Below are positions 15,546-25,293 of a DNA stretch of 64,000 nucleotides, piece by piece. The position numbers and the translations under genes were made by a program. Where the stretch lies: positions 124,001 through 188,000 of the forward strand of contig DDEN01000050.1 of NCBI GenBank assembly GCA_002336115.1. The letters run 5' to 3'. How positions within the stretch are numbered: the first letter of the stretch is position 1; every line of letters starts with the position of its first letter. Origin of the DNA: Chitinophagaceae bacterium UBA1953 (lineage in GTDB: Bacteria; Bacteroidota; Bacteroidia; Chitinophagales; Chitinophagaceae). Below the pieces are notes generated by a model that worked only from the letters and a program-made list of their open reading frames with translations, did not search any database and was not told where the DNA came from.

Positions 15546-16079
15546 TTATTGTTTTATTGTAAAGGAGTTCATTATCTGCTCTCCTTTTTCCTTGTACATG
15601 CTGTAGTTGTTTGCCTCAGCAGTAAGTGTTATTGTGTACACTTTTGTTTCGGTTAAAAAATAGTACTGTAAAAAATGAAGATGAAAAATGCCCTGTGTTG
15701 CTGTAAATTCAAGCAAATGAAAAGTAATTCCGTGTTCATGAACCTGTTTCGACCGTATCAGTACATATTCTGTTGCCATTGCTTCAATTTGTTTTACCGA
15801 TACCTGAACAAGGCTGTCTAATGTTATCTTTTCGCCATTTAAATCAGATTTTATAATGTTTATGTTTTCCCTGAATTTGTCGTTCGCCTCTAACGGCGAA
15901 AAAATAAACAGATCAATCCCCATCATTTTACTCGTATCTATTGTCCACTCCTGCGGATATGAAACTGAATACTCCTTGTTATTAAACAGTTTCAGATTTG
16001 CAGGAGTTTGTGCAACTATTTGCGAACAGGTAAATACAGATATTATCAGCAAAAAGAAAAATAACGGACTTTTTTTCAT
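15546..16079 (-). CDS. secreted PsbP/DUF1795-like protein
   Basis: A 177-residue protein with a signal peptide (PLFFFLLIISVFTCSQIVAQ, residues 5-24). The rest has the pattern of PsbP/DcrB-like small beta proteins: YSVSYPQEWTIDTS near the start, FIFSPLEAND, and a C-terminal AEANNYSMYKEKGEQIMNSFTIK, the usual ending where a fitted variance term is followed by a final helix. Such proteins are typically periplasmic with unknown ligands. The gene precedes the YdeI-like gene by 5 bp. Confidence 0.65.
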   Translation of the reverse strand: MKKSPLFFFLLIISVFTCSQIVAQTPANLKLFNNKEYSVSYPQEWTIDTSKMMGIDLFIFSPLEANDKFRENINIIKSDLNGEKITLDSLVQVSVKQIEAMATEYVLIRSKQVHEHGITFHLLEFTATQGIFHLHFLQYYFLTETKVYTITLTAEANNYSMYKEKGEQIMNSFTIKQ

Positions 16080-16198
16080 TTGAGCAATTTAAGAAATCGT
16101 GCTGTAATTGTGTATGTTCAAATGCAGTAAAACAACATTTTAAAACCACCCGTAACTAAAAAGATAAACTTATTGGTGTGGGTTTTATTTGCAACAGA

Positions 16199-18043
16199 TT
16201 ACCTGGTCATCATTTCCTTATAATAAGCCTGCAGAATGTAAAATGCTTTTTTCTTTTTGCCTTCGCTGCTGTATAAACCTTTCCTGTTCCAGCCTTCCTG
16301 GTAAGTTGGATTGTTGCGTTTGGGCGAACGAAAATCCACCATTACCCATGGAGAAATGCCAACAAAATTTTGAGGCATGCGTTTCAGCATTGCAACCTGT
16401 TCTTTATAATACCATTCCTGGTATTCTTCACTGAAGATGGTTAACGAGTCGGCATGAACTCCTTCCTTTGCACCGGCACCTGTTTCGCTTATAAACAATG
16501 GTTTATTATAAGGTGTAACCCAGTTGGCTGTACGGCAATTACCTGGCAACCCGCCATACCAGCCAAGGTATTCATTAAACGCAACGAGGTCAACAAACTC
16601 ACCAAGCGGATCATCAATGAGGTTTACATTTTTTCCTGAATTATAATTTACTTCCAAAGCTGCTGAAATCATTCTTGTACTGTCGAGTAACCTTGCTGCC
16701 TGGATAAGATTTTTCATAAATGCTGTACGCACAGTACTGATTGGTGTTTCATTTCCCACCGACCAGATAATAACGCTTGCCCGATTGTAATCACGGGTAA
16801 TCATTTCAGTTAACTGTGCGGCTGCTTTCTGATATACTTCGTTACTGCTGAAATTAATTGTCCAATAGACGGGGATTTCACTCCATACAAGAATACCCAG
16901 CGAATCGGCCATACGTGTCATTGCCTCATCGTGCGGATAGTGTGCAAGCCGTACCATATTGCAGCCAAGTTCCTTTGCTTCATTTAATAACAAAGCTGCA
17001 TCCTTTGTTCCAGATGCTCTGCGGCCTTCCTGTGCAATTTCACCATGTATGGAAATGCCACGCATAAAAACGGGTTTTCCATTCAGCAATACATTGTTTC
17101 CATTTGCTTCAATTGTACGGAAACCAATTTTATCTTCTGTTCTGTCGTTACCTGCTGTAACAATTACATTGTACAGCTTGGGTAATTCAGTTGACCATAA
17201 CTGAACTGTTGGGAGCACAAAACTGAAATCGGTTACAGCATCTTTAGCTGCAACTGTTTTCTTCAGTTTCAGTTCCGGAATTTCAACAATGAAATTTGCA
17301 GGGACAGTACCATTGAATTTTATTTTTCCTGCAGCAATTGCGTTTTTTGTTTTTGGCATTTCGCCTGGCTCAGGTTTCTTCAGTTGCAATGTAAACTCTT
17401 CAATAAATGCTGAAGGAACTTCCACCAGTTCAACCGTACGGGTAATGCCTCCATAATTCCACCAGTCGGTATTAACAGTAGGCACTTCGTCTTTGCCCCG
17501 TTTGTTATCAACTTTTACAACAAGAAAATTATCTTTCTCTTTTAAAAACGTTGCAGGTATTTCAAAGTTGAAAGGTGTAAAACCACCAATATGGAAGCCA
17601 AGTTTTTTTCCGTTGAGATAAACATCTGCCCTGTAGTTTACTGCTCCGAAGTATAAAAACAACCTGTTTGCTTCGCTTGATTTATTATAATCAAACGATT
17701 TTTTGTACCACACAGTTCCTTCGTAATAAAGAAACTCAGGCTTCTGCGAATTCAAGTCGCCTGGAACATTGAGACTGTATTTGTCAATATAACCATGTTC
17801 TTTTCTGTCCCACCGGTTTACCTGTATATCACTGTTCCAGAAAGCTTCTTTATCATCTTCCTTTCTTTCTTTGAAGCGGTAATCATAAAAACCTGTTTCA
17901 TACGGATCGGCAATGTATTGCCAGCTTCCATTTAAACTGGTTGTTTTTCTGTTGGGAATATTTGTTATAAGCGAAGCCTGTGCATATAAAACCGCATAAA
18001 CAGGTAATGCAGCAAACAACAGGAACAAATAATACCGTTTCAT
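16199..18043 (-). CDS. GH2 family beta-glucuronidase, secreted
   Basis: A 614-residue protein with a signal peptide (residues 1-22). The GH2 order is visible: sugar-binding domain (WYKKSFDYNKS, YFGAVNYRADVYLNGKKLGFH), an Ig-like domain, then a TIM barrel from about residue 320. IIWSVGNETP (about 427-436) carries the acid/base Glu, and PLFISETGAGA (about 520-530) the nucleophile. WNRKGLYSSEG near the end has the N-x-K-G motif that reads the carboxylate of glucuronides in beta-glucuronidases. It should remove uronic acid from oligosaccharides in the periplasm. It lies 116 bp downstream of the LacZ-type gene, probably in one operon. Confidence 0.82.
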   Translation of the reverse strand: MKRYYLFLLFAALPVYAVLYAQASLITNIPNRKTTSLNGSWQYIADPYETGFYDYRFKERKEDDKEAFWNSDIQVNRWDRKEHGYIDKYSLNVPGDLNSQKPEFLYYEGTVWYKKSFDYNKSSEANRLFLYFGAVNYRADVYLNGKKLGFHIGGFTPFNFEIPATFLKEKDNFLVVKVDNKRGKDEVPTVNTDWWNYGGITRTVELVEVPSAFIEEFTLQLKKPEPGEMPKTKNAIAAGKIKFNGTVPANFIVEIPELKLKKTVAAKDAVTDFSFVLPTVQLWSTELPKLYNVIVTAGNDRTEDKIGFRTIEANGNNVLLNGKPVFMRGISIHGEIAQEGRRASGTKDAALLLNEAKELGCNMVRLAHYPHDEAMTRMADSLGILVWSEIPVYWTINFSSNEVYQKAAAQLTEMITRDYNRASVIIWSVGNETPISTVRTAFMKNLIQAARLLDSTRMISAALEVNYNSGKNVNLIDDPLGEFVDLVAFNEYLGWYGGLPGNCRTANWVTPYNKPLFISETGAGAKEGVHADSLTIFSEEYQEWYYKEQVAMLKRMPQNFVGISPWVMVDFRSPKRNNPTYQEGWNRKGLYSSEGKKKKAFYILQAYYKEMMTR

Positions 18044-18159
18044 AACTTAACTTTTTAAAAACTGACTTTTATTAAAAAAAACCAACAATCATTTTATGCA
18101 CACATCAAGATAAAAGGAACTACATTATACTTTTAAGTGTATTATAAACTGGTAGTTTA

Positions 18160-21100
18160 CTAATTACTTTCCAATAGTTTAATTACATAACTGTAACTAT
18201 ATGTTTTGCCCAGTAAACGGTATTTATCGTGCGGCAATGCACCCCAACTGTCATCCCCACCTACTCCACGTTGATTGAGATCAATATGCAGATATACATT
18301 ATCATCATGCGGAAGATCAGACGGATGTTGCTGTTTCTTTGTCATTCCTGGATCAAGACTTTCAGTTGAATGATTCAATGCACTGAAACAGATTGGCTGA
18401 ATTCCTTCAACATAAATACCGGCACCTTTGCTGTTGGTTAATGTTAACCAACGCACATCGGTTTTATAACCATTCTCCTGCGGACGGATATAGTTTGATG
18501 TAAACTGGTTGCGTACATTATCAGCATAGAAACCTATAAATGAAGATTCTTTTCTATCGCTGTAATTTTCCCATGGGCCTCGACCATAATATTGTAAACT
18601 ATCAAACTGAACAGGCAACTGCATACGCATACCAAAACGTGGCAGTTCAGGTAAATCTCTTCCGGTCATATCAATTGATGCAGTTACTTTCACACTGCCA
18701 TCGTTCTGAATAAAATATTCAACTGTATAAGGAACAGCAATACCTGTTAATTCAAATTCAGCTTTTACAGAAACACCATCGGCCGTTTGTTCGCTTACAG
18801 TAATGTTTTTTAATTTCCTGTTTTGATGAGCCGAACGCCAGATGCCCAGCGATTGTTGCATTTTATTTCCGAAATCATTATCGGTTGGAGCACGCCAGAA
18901 ATAGGGTTCGGGAAAATGATTGAGCTGCATACCTGATTTTGAAGTATAATTTCTCACTGTTCCCCATTTCAAATCTATTTCTCCTGAAATATTTTCCGAC
19001 TGAAAACTTAATCTGTCATTTTCTTTCTGAATTTTTAATGTTCCGCTGATTGTTTTATTTCTTGTAAAATAATCTCCGCCCAGTTTAAATTGTTCTCTTG
19101 CCAGTTCATGACCAACAGCTAATAAATCTGTTTTGCTTTGTTCAGAAACTGTTGCAAAAACGTTGATGAAATATTCAGCAGCATCAATCATTTTATCAGC
19201 AGGTATAGTAAGCTTCACTTCTTTTTGCTGATGAGGAGCAAGTTCAACTTTAAACGAACCATTATAAACAGGCTTGCCATCTTTCACCAACACATAAGAA
19301 AAATTGTATTGATCAAGATTGGTGAAATCATAATCATTGCGTACAGAGATTGTTCCTGATGCAAGATCTTTTGCATAGAAGTTGATGTTCTGGTAAACTT
19401 TTTTCACTTCATTTAAACCCGGATGAATAGTGCGATCAGCAGCAATTAAACCATTGCAGCAAAAGTTTTCATCGTTGTAATAATTGAAACTTCCCAAATC
19501 GCCACCATAACCCCAGAACACATTTCCACTTTTATCGGTTTGTTTAAACCCTTGGTCAACCCAGTCCCAGATAAAACCACCCTGCATGTGTCTACTGGTT
19601 TTGATTATATCAAAATATTCCCTGAAGTTTCCGTTGCTGTTGCCCATTGCATGTGAAAACTCACACATAATATACGGACGGGTTTTTGTTGTATCAGCAG
19701 CATACCGTTTCATGTTGTTCATTGAAGGATACATGGGACAAACAATATCTGTATTGAAATTTTCACCTGCACGTTCAAACTGTACCGGCCTTGTGTTATC
19801 TCTTTGCTTAATCCATTTATAACCATTTTCAAAAGCAGGCCCGTTTTTACATTCATTACCCAGGCTCCAGATGATGACTGAAGGATGGTTTTTATCACGC
19901 TCAACCATACGTTTGTGCCTGTCTAAATGCGCTGCTGACCATTCTGGTAAAAATGAAATGTGTTTTGAAGGAGGATCGGAATCAAGGCCATGACTTTCAA
20001 TATTGGCTTCATCAATCAGGTAAATTCCATACTTATCACAGAGCTTGTACCAAAGCGGATCATTGGGATAATGTGAACAACGAACTGCATTGATGTTGTA
20101 CTGCTTCATGAGCTGAATATCTTTTATCATCAACGCTTTGTTTGGCACATGACCATTCAGATCATCATGTTCATGCCGGTCAACTCCGTGTACAATTGTA
20201 GCAACACCATTTACAAGCAGCTGTGCATTTTTAATCTCAATTTTACGGAAACCGATTTTTGCGCCGGTTGTTAAAACTATTGCACCTGTTTCGTTTTTTA
20301 AAGTAATAATGCAATCGTAAAGATTGGGTTGCTCAGCACTCCATTTCTGCACATCAGCAATTGTACCGCTGAAAGAAATTGTTTGAAGGCTGTCGTTTCT
20401 TGTTACAAACTTTTGTGACTGATTGTAAACAGAACGGCCGTTTTTATCGAGAACAGAAACTGTAACGGTTCCGTTTTTAATTATATTGTTTTTGAATTTC
20501 CGCAATGTAACATCAGCACTGAACATTCCGTTTTTGTACTGGGCATCAAGATCGGGCTTCAGGAAAAAATCCCATACAGTAAGTTTAGGCATGGCAAATA
20601 AAAACACATCACGTTCAATACCGCTGATGCGCCAGAAATCCTGGTCTTCCATATAACTTCCATCGTGCCAGCGAAAAACCTGCACTGCCAATAAGTTTTT
20701 CCCTTTTTTGAGATAAGAAGTAATGTCGAATTCTGCAGCAGTCTTAGAAGCTTTTGTCATTCCAACGTTTTGTCCGTTTACATATACAAATGCACAGCCG
20801 GTTATTGAACCAAAATGCAGAATAATTTCTTTTCCCGCCAATTTCTCATCCACCACAAATTCTTTTCGGTAAGTACCTACAGGATTATTTTCTCCAATAA
20901 AAGGGGGATTTTCAGGATAAGGATAAGTGATGTTGGTGTAGATTGGAGTTCCGAATCCTTTCATTTCCCAGTTGGATGGAACTGCAATATCGCTCCATTG
21001 CAATGTATTGAGATCGGTACGATAGAAATCCCTGATACGGTTTGCATATTTAGCGGTATAAATAAATTTCCACGTTCCGTTCAATGATTGATGGAAAGAT

Positions 21101-21300
21101 GATTTACTATAATCATCTGTAATCACATCTTTTTCATTTGTAAACAACATGAATGTTGCATGAGGAACTTCTTTACTTACTTCGTATTTCTGCGGATTTT
21201 CCCAATCGTTTAACTGGTTTTGTTGTGCAGATAAAACAGTTGCTGTATTTAAACCAACAATAGCAATAATAGCTGCACGGTAGTTCAATTTTAATTTCAT
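18160..21300 (-). CDS. GH2 family beta-galactosidase (LacZ type), secreted
   Basis: A 1046-residue protein, the usual length for five-domain LacZ enzymes. The signal peptide spans residues 1-25. The N-terminal jelly roll has GTWKFIYTAKYANR and VPSNWEMKGFGTPIYTN. The catalytic barrel has ARCSHYPNDPLWYKLCDKYG (here VRCSHYPNDP), acid/base Glu in IIWSLGNECKNG (about 465-476), and nucleophile in IMCEFSHAMGN (about 530-540). The C-terminal beta-sandwich has FWRAPTDNDFGNK and YYGRGPWENYSDR. It hydrolyses beta-galactosides in the periplasm. With the glucuronidase next to it, a plant or animal glycan containing both sugars is likely, but the substrate is not fixed. Confidence 0.92.
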   Translation of the reverse strand: MKLKLNYRAAIIAIVGLNTATVLSAQQNQLNDWENPQKYEVSKEVPHATFMLFTNEKDVITDDYSKSSFHQSLNGTWKFIYTAKYANRIRDFYRTDLNTLQWSDIAVPSNWEMKGFGTPIYTNITYPYPENPPFIGENNPVGTYRKEFVVDEKLAGKEIILHFGSITGCAFVYVNGQNVGMTKASKTAAEFDITSYLKKGKNLLAVQVFRWHDGSYMEDQDFWRISGIERDVFLFAMPKLTVWDFFLKPDLDAQYKNGMFSADVTLRKFKNNIIKNGTVTVSVLDKNGRSVYNQSQKFVTRNDSLQTISFSGTIADVQKWSAEQPNLYDCIITLKNETGAIVLTTGAKIGFRKIEIKNAQLLVNGVATIVHGVDRHEHDDLNGHVPNKALMIKDIQLMKQYNINAVRCSHYPNDPLWYKLCDKYGIYLIDEANIESHGLDSDPPSKHISFLPEWSAAHLDRHKRMVERDKNHPSVIIWSLGNECKNGPAFENGYKWIKQRDNTRPVQFERAGENFNTDIVCPMYPSMNNMKRYAADTTKTRPYIMCEFSHAMGNSNGNFREYFDIIKTSRHMQGGFIWDWVDQGFKQTDKSGNVFWGYGGDLGSFNYYNDENFCCNGLIAADRTIHPGLNEVKKVYQNINFYAKDLASGTISVRNDYDFTNLDQYNFSYVLVKDGKPVYNGSFKVELAPHQQKEVKLTIPADKMIDAAEYFINVFATVSEQSKTDLLAVGHELAREQFKLGGDYFTRNKTISGTLKIQKENDRLSFQSENISGEIDLKWGTVRNYTSKSGMQLNHFPEPYFWRAPTDNDFGNKMQQSLGIWRSAHQNRKLKNITVSEQTADGVSVKAEFELTGIAVPYTVEYFIQNDGSVKVTASIDMTGRDLPELPRFGMRMQLPVQFDSLQYYGRGPWENYSDRKESSFIGFYADNVRNQFTSNYIRPQENGYKTDVRWLTLTNSKGAGIYVEGIQPICFSALNHSTESLDPGMTKKQQHPSDLPHDDNVYLHIDLNQRGVGGDDSWGALPHDKYRLLGKTYSYSYVIKLLESN

Positions 21301-21489
21301 CTTTAAAATGATCTGATATTAAATAATTAAAAGCAGGTTTCCTGATTAATTGAATTGTCGGAAGGTCAGAGAGTTTCTGCAATTGCAGATAAATACGATA
21401 ACAAAAGCTGCTATCTTATATTAAATGCAATAACCAAATAAAAATAAAAAAAATTACTTAATGAAGTTCAAATAGGTTGACTTACTTAA

Positions 21490-21522
21490 AAAACAAAAGG
21501 CAATTCAAAATGAATTGCCTTT
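21490..21522 (-). terminator. intrinsic terminator after leuB
   Basis: Stem AAAGGCAATTC (21496-21506) and GAATTGCCTTT (21512-21522), with a T-rich tail in minus orientation. It lies 21 bp beyond the leuB stop and ends the leucine operon. Confidence 0.8.
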
Positions 21523-21542
21523 CATGAATGAATTCTTTTGTT

Positions 21543-22616
21543 TTAAATGAACCTGAGCACTTCTTCACCAATTGCTTCAGTACCAAGAATTTTTTCTGCT
21601 GCAGTTTCTGCATTAGCAATATCTCTTGTTCTGAAACCAGCTTTCAGTACTTTATCAACTGCGTTGATCACTGTTTCAGATTCTTCTTTCATTCCAAAAG
21701 ATATATCCAGCAACAATGCTGCTGATAAAATAGACGCCAGCGGATTGGCAACACCTTTACCGGTAATATCATGTGCTGATCCGTGAATAGGTTCATACAC
21801 ACCTGTACCATCGCCGATAGATGCACTGGCCAGCATACCCATTGAACCGGCAATCTGCGAAGCTTCATCAGTAAGAATATCTCCAAACAAATTAGCAGTT
21901 ACCACCACATCAAAACGACGTGGATCTTTGATGAGCAGCATTGCTGTAGCATCAACAAACTGGTGTTCCACTTCCACATCAGGATATTCCAATGCCACTT
22001 TCTGAATCACTTCTCTCCACAGCCTTGATGTTTCTATTACATTGGCTTTGTCAACCGAACATAATTTCTTTCTTCTTGTACGTGCAGCATCAAATGCTTT
22101 GCGTGCAATACGCTCCACTTCAAAACGGCTGTATTCTGCAATATCAAATGCGGTATCGCCATTATTCTTACGGCCTTTTTCACCGAAATAAATATCACCT
22201 GTTAATTCACGGAAGAAAAGAATATCTGCCCCTTTTAAAATTTCGGGTTTGATGCTGGATGCACCAAGCAGCTCATCAAATAATTTAATGGGACGGAGAT
22301 TGGCATACAATCCCAGTTCTTTTCTCATCTTAAGTAGTCCTTGTTCAGGACGAACTTTTGCTGAAGGATCGTTATCATATTTCGGATGACCAACTGCACC
22401 GAATAAAACTGCATCTGAGTTACGCATTTTTTCCAATGATTCATCAGGCAAAGGATTTCCCGTTGCTTCAATGGCCACATGACCAATCAATGCTTCATCA
22501 TAAGTAAACGTATGACCAAATTTTGCAGCAATTTTATCTAATACTTTTTTTCCAACTGCTGTTACTTCCTGTCCTATTCCATCGCCAGGAACAATTAAAA
22601 TGTGTTTTGTTGCCAT
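21543..22616 (-). CDS. leuB: 3-isopropylmalate dehydrogenase
   Basis: I choose the ATG at 22616, which gives 357 residues starting MATKHILIVPGDGIGQEV, the normal start. Isocitrate/isopropylmalate dehydrogenase signatures are GAVGHPKYD, FFRELTGDIYFGEKGR, and the substrate/metal site NLFGDILTDEASQIAGSMGMLASASIGDG (split between about residues 240 and 270). It oxidises and decarboxylates 3-isopropylmalate to 2-ketoisocaproate with NAD+, the third step of leucine synthesis, in the cytoplasm. It is the last gene of the leu operon and is separated from the synthase gene by an inserted S23-type gene. Confidence 0.95.
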   Translation of the reverse strand: MATKHILIVPGDGIGQEVTAVGKKVLDKIAAKFGHTFTYDEALIGHVAIEATGNPLPDESLEKMRNSDAVLFGAVGHPKYDNDPSAKVRPEQGLLKMRKELGLYANLRPIKLFDELLGASSIKPEILKGADILFFRELTGDIYFGEKGRKNNGDTAFDIAEYSRFEVERIARKAFDAARTRRKKLCSVDKANVIETSRLWREVIQKVALEYPDVEVEHQFVDATAMLLIKDPRRFDVVVTANLFGDILTDEASQIAGSMGMLASASIGDGTGVYEPIHGSAHDITGKGVANPLASILSAALLLDISFGMKEESETVINAVDKVLKAGFRTRDIANAETAAEKILGTEAIGEEVLRFI

Positions 22617-22639
22617 TTGTTTTGAGAAGGCATAGAGTT

Positions 22640-23097
22640 GAAAGGCAAGAGGCAAAGAGATACCTCTTAAACGATCAACACTTGCTTTATTTTAGTTTTT
22701 GAATTATTGAATAGATCATTTTGTCAATCTCAATGCTTAAATCATTGAGCTCGGTATATTGTTCTTTTGAAACGTAAGTCAGCTTAAATGCAATTACAAC
22801 CTGAGTTTGTAATTCATATAAAGAGCCAACAGCTATTTGAAGAAAACGTTTATAATCAGCTGTTGAATTTCTTCCATAACCTTCTGCAATATTTGAAGGT
22901 ATTGAAACAGCACATCTTCTTAATTGATTTGTTAAACCATATATTTCAGAAGAAGGAAAGTTCCCGGTAACAGAATAAACTTTTGTTACCAGATCAACGG
23001 CCTTTTGCCAAATAATTAAATCCCTGTATGATTTTATTGTACTCATTGAAAATAATATGATACAGAACTTTCTTATGCTCTTTGCCTTTCGCCTTTC
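22640..23097. mobile_element. IVS-like insertion carrying an S23 gene, flanked by inverted repeats
   Basis: The left arm 22640-22661 (GAAAGGCAAGAGGCAAAGAG...) and right arm 23075-23097 (...CTCTTTGCCTTTCGCCTTTC) are near-perfect inverted copies. They flank the 119-residue four-helix-bundle gene. S23 genes are known inside 23S rRNA intervening sequences that also have inverted ends. Here the unit sits between two leucine biosynthesis genes. Confidence 0.6.
22687..23046 (-). CDS. S23-type four-helix-bundle protein
   Basis: A 119-residue all-helical protein of the S23/Avd-like family. The start is typical: SYRDLIIWQKAVDLVTKVY. It continues with GLTNQLRRCAVSIPSNIAEGYGR (about residues 38-60) and ADYKRFLQIAVGSLYELQTQV. 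The SIPSNIAEGYGR motif is the family hallmark. Proteins of this kind occur in rRNA intervening sequences and, as Avd, in diversity-generating retroelements, where they bind nucleic acid. No reverse transcriptase is nearby, so this is a stand-alone copy. It interrupts an otherwise compact leu operon and is flanked by inverted repeats. Confidence 0.9.
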   Translation of the reverse strand: MSTIKSYRDLIIWQKAVDLVTKVYSVTGNFPSSEIYGLTNQLRRCAVSIPSNIAEGYGRNSTADYKRFLQIAVGSLYELQTQVVIAFKLTYVSKEQYTELNDLSIEIDKMIYSIIQKLK

Positions 23098-23112
23098 TGC
23101 CTCTTTCCCTCT

Positions 23113-24642
23113 CTAAATATTATTCAACATCTTCTGTGTTGCTTTTATTGCTGAAACAGTCTGATCACTGTCAAGTCCTCTTGTTTTAAATTCCCTGTTG
23201 TGGATATTCCAGGTAATGATTGTTTCGCATAACGCATCACTTTTACCACCAGGAGGAATACGAACAGCGTAATCAGTAAGTACCGGAAGCTCCACTTTCT
23301 TTTGTTTGTAGATTTTTTTCAACGCATTCATGAATGCATCGTACTGACCATCACCCTGTGCATGTTCTTCAAACGATTCGCCATTGATTACAATGCTTAA
23401 TGTTACTGAAGGACGAAGATCTTTGGAATGAGTCAATACATAATTTTCAATCTTAACAGAATCTGTAATTGCATTGCTGTCGAGTATATCTGAAATGATG
23501 TAGGGAAGATCGGCCTGTGTAACAACTTCCTTTTTATCACCCAGTTCAATAATACGTTGTGTGACTTTTTTCAGATCGGCATCGCTCAACTGTATCCCTA
23601 ACTGGGCCAGGTTGTTTTCAATGTTTGCTTTGCCACTTGTTTTTCCCAACGCATATTTACGCTGGCGGCCAAAACGTTCCGGCATCAGGTCGCTGAAATA
23701 AAGATTTTTCTTTTTATCACCGTCTGCATGTATGCCTGCGGTTTGTGTAAAAACATTTTCACCAACAACAGGTTTGTTTGCAGGAATCCGGATTCCCGAA
23801 AATGTTTCAACAAGCTTGCTTATACTGTACAACGAATTTTCAACAACAGACGATTTGATCTGCGGCATAAAATCATTCATTACAGCAATGGCACTTGCAA
23901 GTGGAGCATTACCTGCCCGTTCGCCCATGCCATTAACAGTTAAATGCAAACCATGTACACCTGCCTTCATTGCTTCAAGTACATTGGCAGTACCAAGATC
24001 ATAATCGTTGTGACCATGAAAATCAAAATGAGTACCGGGATAACGTTGAACAATTGCTGAAATAAATTCAAAAATTTCCGATGGAGTCGAAATCCCCAAA
24101 GTGTCGGGAAGCATCACACGCTTCACAGGCTGCTTTACAATAAAATCGAGATATTGAAATACATATTCTTTTGAATGACGCATTCCATTGCTCCAGTCTT
24201 CGAGATATACGTTTGTTTCAATCCCTTTTTTCCTTGCGGCCTTTATTACATCGGCAATATCAGCAAAATGCTGCTCTGGTTTTTTCTTTAGCTGATGTGT
24301 AAGATGATTCAGTGATCCTTTCGTTAACAGGTTCATTACTTTTGCACCGGCTTCCTGCATCCATTTGATCGATACATCACCGTCTACAAAAGTCAGTACC
24401 TCCACCTTGTTGAGTAACCCGTTTGCTTTTGCCCATTTGGTAATTTTCTTTACAGCATCTAACTCACCTTCCGACACTCTTGCTGAAGCAACTTCAATAC
24501 GATCAACTTTTACTTCCGTTAATAACAACTGAGCAATGGTTAACTTTTCAGATGCAGAAAAAGATACTCCACTGGTCTGTTCACCATCACGCAGTGTGGT
24601 ATCCATGATTTCTATAAAGCGTTGTTTGTTGGGCATGCGCAT
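23113..24642 (-). CDS. 2-isopropylmalate synthase or citramalate synthase (LeuA family)
   Basis: A 509-residue protein; the start may also be the ATG at 24636. The HMGL-like catalytic barrel begins EIMDTTLRDGEQTSGVSF, containing the D-T-T-L-R-D-G-E-Q motif. DFHGHNDYDLGTAN and NGMGERAGNAPL (about residues 208-245) supply metal and acetyl-CoA site residues. A C-terminal LeuA regulatory domain follows (about 380-509), the site for feedback inhibition. It condenses acetyl-CoA with a 2-oxoacid, either 2-ketoisovalerate (LeuA) or pyruvate (CimA). Sequence alone does not decide. Bacteroidota often place this longer enzyme between leuD and leuB. Confidence 0.85.
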   Translation of the reverse strand: MRMPNKQRFIEIMDTTLRDGEQTSGVSFSASEKLTIAQLLLTEVKVDRIEVASARVSEGELDAVKKITKWAKANGLLNKVEVLTFVDGDVSIKWMQEAGAKVMNLLTKGSLNHLTHQLKKKPEQHFADIADVIKAARKKGIETNVYLEDWSNGMRHSKEYVFQYLDFIVKQPVKRVMLPDTLGISTPSEIFEFISAIVQRYPGTHFDFHGHNDYDLGTANVLEAMKAGVHGLHLTVNGMGERAGNAPLASAIAVMNDFMPQIKSSVVENSLYSISKLVETFSGIRIPANKPVVGENVFTQTAGIHADGDKKKNLYFSDLMPERFGRQRKYALGKTSGKANIENNLAQLGIQLSDADLKKVTQRIIELGDKKEVVTQADLPYIISDILDSNAITDSVKIENYVLTHSKDLRPSVTLSIVINGESFEEHAQGDGQYDAFMNALKKIYKQKKVELPVLTDYAVRIPPGGKSDALCETIITWNIHNREFKTRGLDSDQTVSAIKATQKMLNNI

Positions 24643-24696
24643 TAAATTTAAAAGACACCTGAAAGTCTTAAAAAAACCTTCAGGGTCTGCATTCTT

Positions 24697-25293
24697 TTAA
24701 TAAGGACTTGTTGATGCAAATTGCTGAATATCCTGTTTCATTGCCTGCAGGTAATCAATATCATCAAAACCATTTAACATGTTATGTTTTTTATAACTGT
24801 TGATGTCGAATGATTCTTTTTCGCCTGTTGCAAGAATGGTAACCGTTTGTTCAGGAAGGTTTACTTCCAGTTCAGCTTTTGGATCAGCTTCAATTGCTTT
24901 GAAAATTTTATCAAGAAATTCAGGACTAACAGTAACCGGAAGTATGCCGATGTTCAATGCATTTCCTTTAAAAATGTCAGCAAAGAAACTTGATACCACA
25001 CAACGGAAACCATAATCATAAATAGCCCATGCTGCGTGTTCACGGCTGCTTCCGCTGCCGAAGTTTTTTCCGCCAACAAGAATCTTTCCTGTATAGATCG
25101 GATTGTTTAATACGAAATCCTGTTTAGGTGTATCGTCACCGTTATAACGCCAGTCACGGAAAAGATTATCACCAAAACCTTCACGCTTAGTTGCCTTTAA
25201 AAAACGTGCAGGAATAATCTGGTCAGTATCCACATTTTCAATCGGCATTGGTACCGCTGAACTTTTAAGGACTGTAAATTTATCGTAAGCCAT
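24697..25293 (-). CDS. leuD: isopropylmalate isomerase small subunit
   Basis: A 198-residue protein with the family motifs: PIENVDTDQIIPARFLK near residues 17-33, VGGKNFGSGSSREHAAWAI (about 74-92), and a swivelling-domain end IDYLQAMKQDIQQF. With LeuC it forms the [4Fe-4S] enzyme that isomerises 2-isopropylmalate to 3-isopropylmalate. It follows leuC by 72 bp and precedes the synthase gene by 54 bp. Confidence 0.95.
   Translation of the reverse strand: MAYDKFTVLKSSAVPMPIENVDTDQIIPARFLKATKREGFGDNLFRDWRYNGDDTPKQDFVLNNPIYTGKILVGGKNFGSGSSREHAAWAIYDYGFRCVVSSFFADIFKGNALNIGILPVTVSPEFLDKIFKAIEADPKAELEVNLPEQTVTILATGEKESFDINSYKKHNMLNGFDDIDYLQAMKQDIQQFASTSPY

Noticed and set aside
22640..23097. Diversity-generating retroelement (Avd plus reverse transcriptase)
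   Set aside because: The S23 gene resembles Avd, but no reverse transcriptase or template/variable repeat lies nearby.
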